Positions 1 to 10,975 of a DNA stretch of 64,000 nt are shown piece after piece; within the stretch, counting starts at the first letter, position 1, and each line of letters begins with the position of its first letter. This DNA is from Ostrinia nubilalis (lineage: Eukaryota > Arthropoda > Insecta > Lepidoptera > Crambidae). The translations under genes and the position numbers were made by a program. The stretch is from contig NC_087105.1 of the NCBI RefSeq assembly GCF_963855985.1, positions 6,326,501 through 6,390,500 of the forward strand, read 5' to 3'. A model generated the notes under the pieces. That model worked only from the letters and a program-made list of their open reading frames with translations, did not search any database and was not told the DNA's origin.

Positions 1-407
1 TTCTCAAAAAATATTTCATTCAATATTCTAAAACATTAAAAAAATGTATAAAGTTATCAAAAAAGATTTCCTTTGTTAATGAAATGGCTCATTCTAATAA
101 TAAAACAAAGAAAATGTGGGATATAATTAAACGCGTTACTACATCTAAACAAAATAAAAAGCCTCCCAAAAATATTAGTATTGACATAAATAAGAATAAG
201 TGGTATTCTTCGCTGTCCACACCATATTGTAAATAACTTCAATGAATATTTTGCATCAATAGGTAAACCTGAAACATTGGACGGTTCATCAAACCATCAT
301 CCCGATAAGATTCATCCGGTAATCACCCCTGCAATAAACTCTATGTTTCTACAACCCGCAACAGAGCAAGAAATTTTCAAAATGATTAAAAGCCTTTCAA
401 ATAAATA
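1..407 (+). pseudogene. LINE reverse-transcriptase region fragment (CR1/Jockey type), runs off left edge
   Basis: Nearly identical base for base to 56410-56813, which lies in the N-terminal part of a LINE reverse transcriptase. This copy is interrupted at 407 by a MITE starting CAGTGTG after a TA. It carries a local rearrangement at about 193-210, where a short stretch is followed by its own reverse complement, and this breaks the reading frame. No intact product is possible from this piece. Confidence 0.8.
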
Positions 408-1250
408 CAGTGTGAGTCACGTTAAAGTGTACATATGAAAATAGATGAAACTAGACCTATTTTTATCGACAAAAAAGAGGTCAAAAATTTTTTGAGATTT
501 TTTTTTAATTTTTTATAGATTTTTTTCTTCTTCCAATTACTTATTGTAAAGAAAACGTAATAACTTTTAAACTAAGCGGTATATCCTGATAAAATAAAAA
601 CTGTAATAATTCTAAATAACAGGCAATACTAAAAAAATACATAAAATACACAAAAAAGGCCAACAAATAACAAAAAATGATAATTTTTGAAAAAAATCTG
701 CTTAAAAATTCGTGTTTTTTTGGTTATTTGATAAATTTCTCCAAAAAATGCCCCTATAACTGGTGGTTTTTATTACTTTGTATTATTCTCTATCGTATTA
801 CCTTCGTAAAAATAAAAATCGCATGTCTCTATCCCTATCACAACGTTTGCAATGATCATTTGAACTAAGCCTCTCCGAGGGCGCCATTCAACGCTTCGTT
901 AACAACAAAACTGAAAATGGCTCTAGATTTGTAATTTTGATAAAGACAAGTTAGATTTCAAATAAAAACAAAAGATTTCGAAGTAAAATAAGCATTTTAG
1001 TTAAAATTAAAATTGTCTCTACCTGTAGCGGAGAATAATGTTGTGGCAGGCCTTGTTCAAACGATCATAGCAAATGTTGTGATAGGGATAGAGACATGCG
1101 ATTTTTGGTTTTACAAAGATAATACGATAGAGAACAATACAAAGTAATAAAAACCACCGGTTATAGGGGCATTTTTTGGAGAAATTTATCAAATAACCAA
1201 AAAAACACGAATTTTTACGCAGATTTTTTTCAAAAAGTATAAATTTTTAT
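408..1250. mobile_element. Truncated long-inverted-repeat MITE (TA target), copy of 58188-59280
   Basis: Starts CAGTGTGAGTCACG after TA and follows the complete copy at 58188-59280, including its internal inverted halves. It stops before the second terminus, at about 1245-1252, where the palindromic region begins. The small ORF at 677-868 is part of this repeat and recurs on the opposite strand at 58720-59013; it is not a gene. Tc1/mariner-like by TIR and TA duplication; no transposase is present. Confidence 0.75.
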
Positions 1251-1252
1251 AA

Positions 1253-2640
1253 GTCGCCTGCGTGTGAGGTATGGCAACGTTTTTTTCCACATCTTTTGTT
1301 TGTCAAATGCCTTAAAAAGAAACTTAACAAATGTAATTTACCTGACTTTCGATCCGGACACACATAGCTTGAAACAATGTTACTTCATGATATTATATAG
1401 GTACAATAGATATGATTGCACAGAAATTACAAATAAATTTAACTACAGCGTCACAAGATTGTTAATGAGATCTTCGCGAACGCATAAACTATTTGCAATC
1501 AAGCCTTGCCGAACTAATGCAGGTATTCGGTCCCCATTAACAGAATGCAAAAATTATAAATAATGAAAACTTTAACGATTTGGATATTTTTTCTCTAAGG
1601 CATGATAAGTTTTATAGGCTGGCTGTTAATATGCTCGTTCAGCGCCGTAAGTTCCTCATGTATTTGATATCACACGCCTGCTCTGTAGATACACTCACTC
1701 GCGAGAAATGTCTCTGAACGCGAGGTTTCACTGCGATCACCGTAGGGCGGACAGGTGTGTGGTACTCTTGCATATTACACATGCAAAGTTGGGTGATTGA
1801 TATTATGTACTCGTAGGTACAAAACATTGGCAAGTTGTTTTACATAGTAAAAAAGTTATGTATGTAACTCCAACTTAACACTAGCTAATAAATAAACTGA
1901 GACCAGGATCGTTGGATTCATATTATTAATGTATATTCGTTTATATTATCTACCCTACATAAATCATGATAGTGAATATCACAGGACTACACCTGTAAGA
2001 AGAAATAAAAAAGAAACTATTTTTAATAAAAGCCCCAAACAACGAAAAGAAAATGATAAACTAAATTATCTCTCGTATATGCAATGATCACATCATATTG
2101 AATTTTTAAAACTTACAGAATGAAATGAATGTTATATTAGATCCTAAGTCTTATAACTATTGTAATAATTATAAAAACATACATTTTAGTATCATAAAGC
2201 CATATGGCCGAAAAAGTAGTGAAAACAGTCGACTATTTCAAAACTACGATCAAATAAACGACGATCTCAGCAACTAGCGAAAGGATATTTCAATAAAATG
2301 TTAGATTAACTCGTATTTTACTGTTCAAACACATTTTTGACATATTGAGCTAAATGTACTCAGAATTTTTATAATATTTGTCAGTTTTGGTCTCCGGTGA
2401 CTGTTGGACAAATGATAAGAAGGCAAGACAAGTGAAGAACTTAATTTCTTCAGCTTAATAAAAACAATCTCGGTAGAATTTAGTAACGATATTCATAGTT
2501 TAGTTAATAACACTTTTATCATCAACAAATCACGCATAGTGAACAATGGAATAGTAGAATTAATTTTTATGACGGCTAGTTAGTCGAATTAAAACATAAT
2601 ACAGAATAATTAATCTGGCCATATCAAATAATTTGATGGC
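1253..2640. other. AT-rich upstream region of gene A; no gene recognised
   Basis: Palindromic-arm sequence upstream of gene A. The open frames here (1264-1563 plus, 1639-1833 minus) are conserved in the other arm only because the DNA is duplicated. They show no domain, and I see no splice pattern that would support a gene. Confidence 0.6.
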
Positions 2641-2699
2641 GCGCTTTTCCCAATGCGAACTGCGCTTCAGTCCTGCTCTACCCCACGCGTCACCAGACA

Positions 2700-2786
2700 C
2701 GCGCCGCCCCCAACCAGCGGGGCGGGGGCGGGTGTGCGCGGGCGCAGGTACTTAAAGCGGTTCCCGATGCAGCCTTCGTCAGTCGC
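2700..2786 (+). promoter_or_regulatory. Core promoter of gene A (GC box, TATA-like, initiator)
   Basis: A GC-rich box at about 2716-2746 (GGGGCGGGGGCGGG) is followed by CTTAAA at about 2751, and by TCAGTC at 2779-2784, which matches the arthropod initiator. The TATA-like to initiator spacing is about 28 bp. The GC box and initiator are conserved in gene B (initiator 16438-16443). Predicted start at A2781 gives an 86-nt leader. Prediction only. Confidence 0.55.
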
Positions 2787-2866
2787 CTTTTGGTGTCAAC
2801 TGGGACTACCGTGTCTTGTGTGCGAATTGTGCGATCTTGTAGTTACGAGTTTTCAAAATCGTCGCA

Positions 2867-4676
2867 ATGGAATTGGAAGTTGTAAGTGATTCAAAGGCAA
2901 CACGGATTGTTAAAGTCATTTTACTAAGACTCATAGTTACAGCAGTAAGGTAAGGTCTGCGTGATCTAATTTAATTTATTATATTTTACAGATGCACAAC
3001 TTGCCTCTGAAGCAACGTGGCCGGCCTCGCGGGCAAAACCGCCCTCGTCTATCCAAAGTAAGTGATCATTGCGAATGTGTACGTATTATCTTCATTTAAA
3101 CGATGTGTAATATTAATTTTCTTTTTCGTGTCATTTAGGAGCAGCAGAAGGAGCGCAACAAATATTATGAGCAACTGAGGCGCAAAGAAATAAAGGAAAG
3201 GTGGACGGAGCTTGTCCAACTAATAAACCCTGAAGTAAGCACACAGTACACAAGGGCATTCATATTTTATTTCTCTTGTATACCAAACTAACACTTTCCT
3301 TATTTTCTAGAAAAAGCTCCAGCCAAAAACCGATCGCGAAGTCGCGATTTACATAGCGGGCTTGGAGGACGACGCCTCAGATGCGGAGAAAGAAGTGGAA
3401 CAACTGCGCGTTGACAACGCAGAGCTCCGCAAAAAATGTAAGTCTTATCATATAAAACATCGTTTAATGTACTTTTGTATTACATTGATAGATTACTATG
3501 AGAATTTATATTGAGTATCATTATGCTAATCGTGTGGTGTGTTTGTTTGTAGTGAGGAGGCTGAAGGCATCCCTCAGTAGGCAGGAGTCTCCTCCCAGGA
3601 AGCTGGGGCGGGCGGCGCCGGCGGGCGGCAGCGAGTGCGTGCCTGAAGCGGTAAGTAATTCAATAATTATTCAATATTTTATATTTTAATAATTCATTTT
3701 TTAATTGTTATTTTTATTTATATAATATTTTTTTATTTCAGATTATTGAGCAAGTGATCCTTCTGGAGGAGGACACAACCACGGAAGTTGGTCCGAACGA
3801 TTTTCACGTCGAATCCGTGGAACCGGCTGTCCAACCAAGTGAAATCAACGTAAGTTTCTCGATTTCGAAATGATAATAGCCTCAATATTGTTTTTTTTTT
3901 AAATAACTGTATCTATTCTGACGAATACGGTATTTCTGTTTAGGTCCTCGCCCTACCTTCATCAGCGGAGAAGATGGAAGAGAACAAACCAGTTGCTCCA
4001 AACAATATTGTAAGTTTATTACTTTTACAAAACACACTGTATATTATTGTCTACAATTTGATAAGTGCTCTAACAATGTTTTCTTTCTCCTTTCAGATCA
4101 CTGACACAAAAGTACGAGTTCAATATGATTCCGGCATCGACTCTCCGTCACGTCACGGATCCACAGAAGTAAGTTCCATTGAAGAAAAGTCATGAGGCAA
4201 TATTACTTTCCCATGTTTTATTGTATTTTCTAACCCATTGTTATTGTCCACAGATTCCAGAGAATCTACTTGACGTGGATTTACTTGACCTGATTCCATT
4301 AATTGAAGGCGAAGAGGAGGCGCTCTTGGAAACCTGGGCGTCCAATGATATACCAGATCTGATGGATATTGTAAGTACCTATTTGAGACATTAAAATTCT
4401 ATTTATCTGGAACGGCTTTACGATGATATTATTTTTCTAAAATTTATATTGTTTGCCCACAGGAATTGGAACCTTCAGGCTTCATTCTGCCTCCACCAGC
4501 CACCGTCGATCTCCCCGAAGACCTTATAAGTAAGTCCAACGTCTTCCTTGAGCAATGCGATCACGCATCACCAGAGTTCATCACGGGTCTAACGCGTGCG
4601 CTTGTTCACAGGTGAAGTCGAGATGGATCTGGCCGAGTGGGACCCGTTGCTGGCTTTGTCCCGCAGTACGACTTGA
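2867..4676 (+). CDS. Gene A, left copy: AT-hook/bHLH-leucine-zipper transcription-factor-like protein, 298 aa, 11 exons
   Basis: Exons: 2867-2881, 2992-3057, 3139-3234, 3311-3437, 3553-3650, 3742-3849, 3944-4009, 4097-4168, 4254-4370, 4463-4529, 4612-4676. All have GT-AG borders and phases join without a stop. AT-hook core RGRP at residues 14-17. bHLH basic region and helix 1 at 28-59, with E38, R41 and R42 at the E-box contact positions (an Asn sits at the usual His position). Helix 2 from about K65 runs into a zipper with L77, L91, L98 and L105. DSGIDS at 203-208 matches the beta-TrCP degron pattern. Residues 217-255 and 278-298 are acidic and leucine-rich, as in activation domains. I infer a nuclear DNA-binding regulator; I recognise no named orthologue. 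Coding sequence appears identical to the right-arm copy. Exon 1 encodes only MELEV. Confidence 0.82.
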
Positions 4677-5205
4677 TAGTTGGAGCAGGAACTAGTAAGG
4701 ACTTACGAACATTGCATTAATATGTTTTACTTGATCATTTCTATGTGTCTATAGTAAATAACACTTTCTTGTTTTTGTTACAGGTCAGGTCAAAGTTTAT
4801 ATGCGCGTTTAGGGAAATTCACTCCGGGGAACGTCAGGTCAGTTCATTATCCACTTTGAATAGTATTCAACTTGAAAACAGTTAAGTTAGTCAAGCAATC
4901 GCATTTCTGTCTGTCTGGTTTCTATGAAGTTCTGTCTTTTCCTATGAAACAATCGACTTCAGCACCTATTAATACAAAATTAAATGTTGAACACATCTTA
5001 ACTGTCTTTTTTTTTTTTCAATTTCAGGTACATGCCGCTTCCCGGGGTGTTAGGTTAATTTTTATGTTAGTTTTAAATACTAGATAGGTAGCTGTTTGTA
5101 ATTAAGATAGACTTAGCTGTAAATTCGATGTTAGATTAAGTGTATAAAATATTTGGTTAATTTTTTAATGGATTTTATACAATAATTTATTTGTTATTAA
5201 AACTT
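4677..5205 (+). other. Gene A 3' UTR, probably spliced
   Basis: After the stop a donor-like GTAAGG (near 4694) and acceptors near 4783 and 5027 suggest introns in the UTR. The segment around 4810-4835 (GAAATTCACTCC) is conserved downstream of gene B and pseudogene C. An ATTAAA poly(A) signal lies at 5196-5201. Confidence 0.5.
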
Positions 5206-6640
5206 ATTTGTTGGAATTGTATTCCTGTTTTTCATTTGTGCCCAAGAAGTTTAAAACGTAACAATTACGGAAGTCTAGGTTTTTTACCAATTAGATCAAT
5301 AGACTGAAACTAATATTTCTTATAAAGTCTCAACATAGGTAGTAATTCAGATTTAATTTCATATGTAATAAAATATATTTTTATTAAAAGAGAAAAGAGT
5401 ATCCAACTCATACCAAATGATCGATATAACTCTCATTAATAAAGAAATATCCAAAACAAACAAAAAATACAAAAGGACAACACTTGACTTACTACCAGTC
5501 AACTTTAAGTAATTAGCCCGTCTTATGAAATAAGTAATTAATCAAATACTTTCTAAAACAGAGTCTTTTACCTGGTCCACTCATTAGTCAATTAACACAT
5601 TATTAAATTATGCTCATATCCAAATGGGTCACTTAATAAAATACATAAATTTCATAAAGCAGACACTTCTTGATGACTTTTAAAAGAGATTGTTATTGAT
5701 TATCGTAATACTTACAGAATGTAACATAATTATTTTTAAACATTCCGCATTGCATTTAATTATTCCTCCAGTCAGCCTGTTACCACGGCCGGTGCATCCC
5801 GGTCGAAACAGAAAATGTTTTATTATAGCTCGATTGCGTATCGCGTATAATACCTACCTGTTATTATTAGATACAATTATTAATTACATGTAATATAAAA
5901 TAAAATCTCTACCTATCAAACCTCCAATTGATTGCGATATGAGCTTTTTATAACGATTTCCACGATTAAGTAACATTAAGATTTATTTATTAGAAAAATT
6001 GTGTGCAATTCCTGCAAAAGTAAGTTTCAGTAGATATTGTTCTAAAGTATCGTTTCTTAACCTCGAGTCAGGTCTGTTCATCTCCGCGAGTACGTATGTG
6101 TTACGATAAATGTGATGAATGTGAAAATTATTAATAATTACCGGTTATTACCTCATGATTTGGTAAATGTGATTAATATGAAATCATTTATACACTGGTC
6201 ATCACAAAAATCGTCCCTAACCGTGACAAGCACTTTCAAACGTATGCATTCCCACTTCCCACAAATATTGGCACCATTTGAAAGCCTAGTTCTAAAGTTC
6301 ATTTAATTAAAGGAAAGGTTTTTACCCCAAAAATGTGTCTTTAGAAGGATCCAGAGTCACTTCTTCAAAAAATTGTTACGCTTGAGCCAACTTTTAATAC
6401 TGTTATGTTGGGATTAATCGCTATCAATCTGTTAAAGAGGACACGTGAGATCATTATTTGGTTTTATAACCATAAAAATTGGTCTAATTAATCCCAGAGG
6501 TGAGCCCAAAGTTAGGTCTTTTTTAACGTCACATTTATTGTATATGTTAATAATTTATTAAGAAATTAAATGTGTTTTCTTTATGTTATGTTTATGGATA
6601 TTTATTGGGCTTTCAAATAACACCAATATTGTTAGGGCAC
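5206..6640. other. AT-rich intergenic DNA
   Basis: No gene seen. It differs from the right arm by a block of about 55 bp near 5405-5460. A motif at 6062-6098 (containing TCTGTTCATCTCCGCGAG) recurs near 61850-61885 downstream of the divergent family member, so it seems to be part of the duplicated gene unit. Confidence 0.5.
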
Positions 6641-7025
6641 CATGATTGTGTCAGTAGAAACGAGGTTTCCTGTAAAACGTAGGTGGGCCGATTTTTGTGA
6701 TGACCAGTATATATTATGTATAAAACTAAACAGGCGGTTTAGGGGTGGCTCAAGGCCCAGGGGGCCACCCCCGCCTCACCTTAACCTATTTGACACTTTA
6801 AAATTAAATCAAAAGATTATGTTGGGGCATCATGGCAAAGTAATATTATACAAGAAACATTCCAAACTCATTATGCCAAATTATATTAATATTTGATATC
6901 AAAACGTTCAAAATGTGTGGCTATAAGTATAGGTGGAGCTAAGGGACATACAAACAGGCTGACGGGCCTAGTCTCTCACAGTAAAGTCAAGAGTCAAATC
7001 AACATTGAAGAAGTTTTAGTTGAAA

Positions 7026-7680
7026 ATGAGTGACAGTGACGACGGGCCACCTACGCCGAAAAAGCAGAGTAAACACATAAAACAGAAGTACAGAAAGCAG
7101 TGGAAAAGTGATGAAACTTTTAGGAATTGGATTGCCCCTGTCAATGGTGATGATGACCCATACAGGGCAAAATATACAGTGTGCGACGTCAAACTTTCTT
7201 GCTAAATTTTAACTTTAAAGCGTCATGTTTCAAATACCCAACATGTAAGAAAATCATCAGCGAGCTCTTCTACAAGAGACGTTAGCACAAATTTTCAGAA
7301 TCGACAAACAGATCGCAATAGAAAAGTAATGGAAGCTGAAATAAAACTCAGTGCATTCATCGCTGAGCCCAACATATCATTTATGGCCATCGATCATTTA
7401 TCAGATGTGCTAAAATCATTTTTTCCTGACTCCAGAATTGCTGACGAAAAAAATGCACATCTACGGTAAAAAATGTTATTAGTGATTTCCAAAAAGATTA
7501 TTTACAAAACATTATTAAAAGTGATCAATTTAGCATATTGGTAGATGAATCAACGGATATTTCGGCCACAAAAACAATGGGCATTATTATCGAGCAGCAA
7601 AAAAAAGTCATGTCCTCGCTATGGGAACTGGCACCTTTATTAAGTAGGTGATTTTACGATGGCAGCAGAGGGATACATCA
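7026..7680 (+). pseudogene. hAT-like / DUF4371-type transposase-derived fragment, left copy
   Basis: Begins MSDSDD and continues with a BED-like region in which CxxC and a downstream H are visible, then, after frame breaks, a segment with ILVDESTDISATKTM, typical of hAT-derived proteins. In this arm a TAA at 7203-7205 follows KLSC; the right-arm copy has AAA there and stays open to 107 aa. Further frameshifts follow. Broken, not expected to be functional. Confidence 0.6.
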
Positions 7681-7990
7681 CAAGCCATGTATGATCTCAT
7701 TATAAAGAACCACCACGTCGTTCATATAGCAACCCTGATAGCGCGACTAGATTGGTCTTATTAAAGTGTATTAGTACCGAAATAACTAATTTCTACTCTT
7801 TTATGTCGCACTGTACGGACAATACGGCATTTTTCTTAGATTTCCCTTAAAATCCGGCAATTTTAGAATTAGAATACGGCAACCTAAAGTCAGGAACAAC
7901 ACTGGACCCAGCGTTCAGCCTAAGCGATGTGAAATTGGTAAATCGATATAGGCCACTTATCTAAAGATATCACTCGGGAACTGATCGCTG
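7681..7990. other. No gene recognised
   Basis: Shared with the right arm (about 41000-41330) with small indels. No domain, splice pattern or repeat end identified. Confidence 0.4.
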
Positions 7991-8347
7991 AACTAACTGC
8001 TCACTTACCACCTCTACATACATTACGCTCAGATGCTCTCAGTGTGGAAACTAAGGTAAGAAACCACGTATATAATAATTTGTCATTTAAGTAGGTACCT
8101 AAGCACTAGTAAGCTTTCTATAAGCCTCTACCTGCACCCTAAAGTAGGCCAGTTAAATAATTTTGTGTTTTAGGTGTTGATTGCACTGGGATTCATGGCA
8201 TCTGGGTCTTATCAAACTATGGTTGGAGACAGCCCGAGACATTATGTCAGTCAAGCAAGTGTCTTCAAAGCACTCCAGCAGGTTATAACAGCTTTGAATA
8301 AGCCATGTATTTTAAATAAATGTGTCCTTCCCATTCCATCAAAATGA
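7963..8347 (+). pseudogene. Harbinger (HARBI1-like) nuclease fragment, left copy
   Basis: An exon-like stretch (7963-8055) reading DITRELIAEL and ending at a GTAAG donor is followed by an acceptor near 8173 and a segment containing LGFMASGSYQ and VGDS, a typical N-terminal part of Harbinger/HARBI1 nucleases. The DDE-containing continuation is absent here but partly kept in the right arm near 40300-40440. Confidence 0.55.
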
Positions 8348-8529
8348 AACGTAACATGTTATCAGAGAGTAAGTTACATTATTTAAGTTAGAGTCGCTGG
8401 ACTGCAGCGTTGAGCCGTTGAAACACCGTCGTTAGTTGATGGAACGTCTGCCGTTATCACGTTAACTAGTTGAAGATTTCAACTAGTTGATCGACTAGTC
8501 GATGGAGTTCGAGACGCCCTGAGTTCATT

Positions 8530-8690
8530 CTTTCTGAGGAACTTTCGGTGGTAAAAGCGCTACCTAGGTTACACGGTGATTATAAAGATTTTAACCTCGT
8601 TACCTGTCGAGTACAAAATTTAATTGCTACAATTAAACATTTGGATCATAAAGAATACCTTAATGTCAACCGAAGGTATTTCTTATTTTT
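8530..8690 (+). pseudogene. BEL/Pao Gag remnant, left copy
   Basis: Reads EELSVVKALPRLHGDYKDF and onward to NLIATIKHLDHKEYL, a pattern of DUF1759-type Gag proteins of BEL/Pao elements. Upstream Gag sequence kept in the right arm (39680-39955) is missing here and replaced by about 140 bp (8390-8529) that I cannot assign. Not related to the intact BEL element by position. Confidence 0.5.
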
Positions 8691-8894
8691 GCCCGCCCGA
8701 GCGACTGTCCACCACAAGGACCAAAACCTGCCTGGTGACGAGGATGCGGTGCCGGCTAGGAACCTGCAGGTCCCTAGCCCTAGAATAAGATATGTTTCAT
8801 ACAAACATTATCAAATTATAAGCTAAGTCTCAATCGGGGATAACATACTAATATTGAGTCATGAGGTCTCTTTACCTTTTCGTTCTTTTTCCAG

Positions 8895-9056
8895 ACGAAA
8901 ACCAAAAATGTGTGTTATCAAAGTTTTGATAGTATAATTGATAGTTACAAACCTGACTTACTAATTTTATTATAGATTCTAGTGAATATCCTGAAAGCGG
9001 AGTTGGACGTGAAGGAGCTGGTCTTGCCAATCGAGGAAGAACCTCTTTCTCGAGAC
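8895..9056 (+). pseudogene. D1: partial relative of the bHLH-zipper family, left copy (deleted)
   Basis: A helix-2/zipper exon begins at 8895 after a CCAG acceptor but is cut short. About 150 bp present in the right arm (39193-39348) are deleted, so only TKTKN remains. The next exon (8983-9056, acceptor TTCTAG) reads NILKAELDV then LVLPIEEEP in one frame. Exon order resembles exons 4-5 of gene A. Broken in this arm. Confidence 0.5.
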
Positions 9057-9125
9057 GTGAGGTCTCTAACTCATAAATAACATACATTCTCAACTTAATT
9101 TTTGTCCGTTCATTTCATGAATAAA

Positions 9126-9330
9126 TTAGGTTTGTAGAGAATGTTCATAGAGATTAAGCAGCAAAAAAATCGAAGTATCCGATCCGGCCGCAATTTTGTA
9201 AAAATTCATGAAAAAACAACGAAACTCGCACACTATGAAAAATCGTAACACTCCTAATCTATGTATATTGATACCTACCTCACAATACGAGGCACCTATA
9301 AAAATTTTGGACGTCACTTTTCTTTGTCTC
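9126..9330 (-). mobile_element. MITE-like remnant with CAGGGTGGCC terminus (terminus lost in this arm)
   Basis: Homologous to 38770-38980. In the right arm this block ends in a TA-flanked CAGGGTGGCCAGAAAAG, the usual form of a short TIR end. In the left arm about 13 bases including that end are missing. No coding capacity; the ORFs here are incidental. Confidence 0.4.
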
Positions 9331-9367
9331 ATGAGAAGGTCCGATTTTCTTTTCATTCTTTTTCCTA

Positions 9368-10085
9368 ACGAAAACCAAAAAGGTTTTCCACGAGGCCGTT
9401 GCGTTCATGAACAGCGCGAAGGTGCGTAAGCAAAAATTAATAAAAACTACCCAAATTTTTAAAATTTCAGAAATGAGAAAAGTATGAAAAAAGCTATTTC
9501 TTTTATCCCGAGTAAAGCAACACCAACATTTTTTCTTTTTTGAGAAATATTTACCCTTCCTAAGGGCCCCCAAACATATCTTTGTACGGGGCCCCGCCAA
9601 GGTACGCTACGCTTCTGCAAGGATGTCACCTAATAAGGCCTCCTAGCGTAACCGAAGGCAAAGCTAGTACAAGGCTGGAAGTTATGGAAACGAAACGTAT
9701 AGCAGCGCTTCGTATTAATGTTGAAAGGACAATTATAGACAGATTAACATGTTTTACTATGATAGCACCTCATGCTTGCGTCGACACTAAATTTTTATGT
9801 AGTTGTGATTACATGTGGTAAACATTCTGCAAAAAGTATTTACTGGCGACTTATCGATTTTATTGATGTTTCTAGTGAATCACCTGATAGAAGAAGGGCT
9901 TGTCTTACCAGTTGACGAAGAATTTCCCCCTCAAGACGTGAGTTCTTTCAAACGTTTTATTACGTTGAAACACAAGTGCATACTCATTTACTGGGAAATT
10001 GTATTTTCTTACACGCAATAAATTCGTGCAGGTTTCGTCGGAGGAGCCACAAAAGGAGCTGCTGCGCCAGGCGACGTGTCTTTAA
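9368..10085 (+). pseudogene. D2: broken relative of the bHLH-zipper family, left copy
   Basis: A helix-2-like exon (from 9368, KTKKVFHEAVAFMNSAK) lacks its AG acceptor (CTAACG instead of CCAG) and is replaced after about 9422. An exon at 9876-9937 reads NHLIEEGLVLPVDEEFPPQD. A last exon at 10032-10085 reads VSSEEPQKELLRQATCL then stop. The stop arises because the GTGAGT donor kept in the divergent gene (63780-63786) is reduced to GTGTC. A transposase fragment lies in the intron. Confidence 0.5.
9600..9823 (+). pseudogene. DDE_Tnp_4-type transposase fragment, left copy
   Basis: Contains GCHLIRPPSVTEGK followed by RIAALRINVERTI, the conserved end of DDE superfamily 4 transposases of insects (right copy 38250-38528 adds ADRGFKN). 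The N-terminal ADRGF portion has been lost here, and the ERTIGR motif is altered to ERTIID. Confidence 0.6.
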
Positions 10086-10191
10086 TTTTTATACATTCGG
10101 TGCATTCATTTTTACTAAAATATGGAGTGACTTCATTTTTCTCATGAAGTCATAATAGTTGAAGTACTTATTTGGATACTTGTTCATTTAA

Positions 10192-10310
10192 TCTATACTT
10201 ATAATAAATCTGTAGAGAGGTCAATTCTGTACATGAAATATATTTTCAAAATAACTATCAGGGGGTGATTAGTGATCGATACTGATGCCAAAAATGCAAT
10301 CAGTTAAATT

Positions 10311-10355
<45 letters not shown>

Positions 10356-10975
10356 ATGTTCCTTATAGAAACAAAAACTACTTGACGGATTTTAACGAAA
10401 CTTGGTACAATTATTCTTCATACTCCTGGGCAGGTTATAGGATACTTAGGAATTCCCACGGGAACGGGCATTAGCGGGAAAATCCTTTTGTATGAAAAAT
10501 CTAAACCGCTTAAGTTAGACGCTTGAAATTTGGCAAGCAGGTACCTTAGTAAACTTAAAGCTTAGTTATAACAGGATATGGCAAAATTCCTACGGGAACG
10601 GGAATTAGCGAGAAAAAACATTTGTATGAAAAAATCTAAGCCACGTAAGATAGACGCTTAAAATTTGGCATGCAGGTACCTTAGTAAATTTAAAGCTTAG
10701 TTACAACAGGATATTGCAAAATTCTCACGGGAACGGGAGTTAGCGGGAAAAAACATTTGTATGAAAAAATCTAAACCGCGTAAGTTAGACGCTTAAAATT
10801 TGGCATGCAGGTACCTTAGTAAACTTAAAGCTTAGTTACAACAGGATATTGTTAAATTCCAACGGGAACGGGAGTTAGCGGGAAAAAACATTTGTATGAA
10901 AAAATCTAAACCGCGTAAGATAGATGAAGGGGGTAAAACGGGATCCACGCGTACGAAGTCGCGGGCGGCCGCTAG
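10192..10975 (+). mobile_element. Non-autonomous Helitron with internal CTGT microsatellite and 135-bp tandem repeats
   Basis: Starts TCTATACTTATAATAAA, ends with a small hairpin (GCG...CGC) and GCTAG, and sits between A (10191) and T (10976), the Helitron insertion rule. Contains (CTGT)n at 10315-10352. From about 10488 to 10930 there are roughly 3.3 copies of a 135-bp tandem unit (GTATGAAAAAATCTAA recurs near 10490, 10623, 10758 and 10893). No coding sequence. Mirror copy 37080-37879. Confidence 0.7.

Noticed and set aside
2867..4676. Gene A as an XBP1 or ATF4 orthologue
   Set aside because: The degron and acidic tail are reminiscent, but the basic region is helix-loop-helix (E, R, R plus a loop), not the bZIP NxxAAxxCR pattern.
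6642..6896. 84-aa ORF, matching 43028-43354
   Set aside because: Shared only because of the palindrome; the right-arm version is altered by the Helitron junction, and no domain is visible.
10488..10930. CRISPR-like regular repeats
   Set aside because: A 135-bp direct tandem repeat without unique spacers, inside a Helitron, in a eukaryotic sequence.
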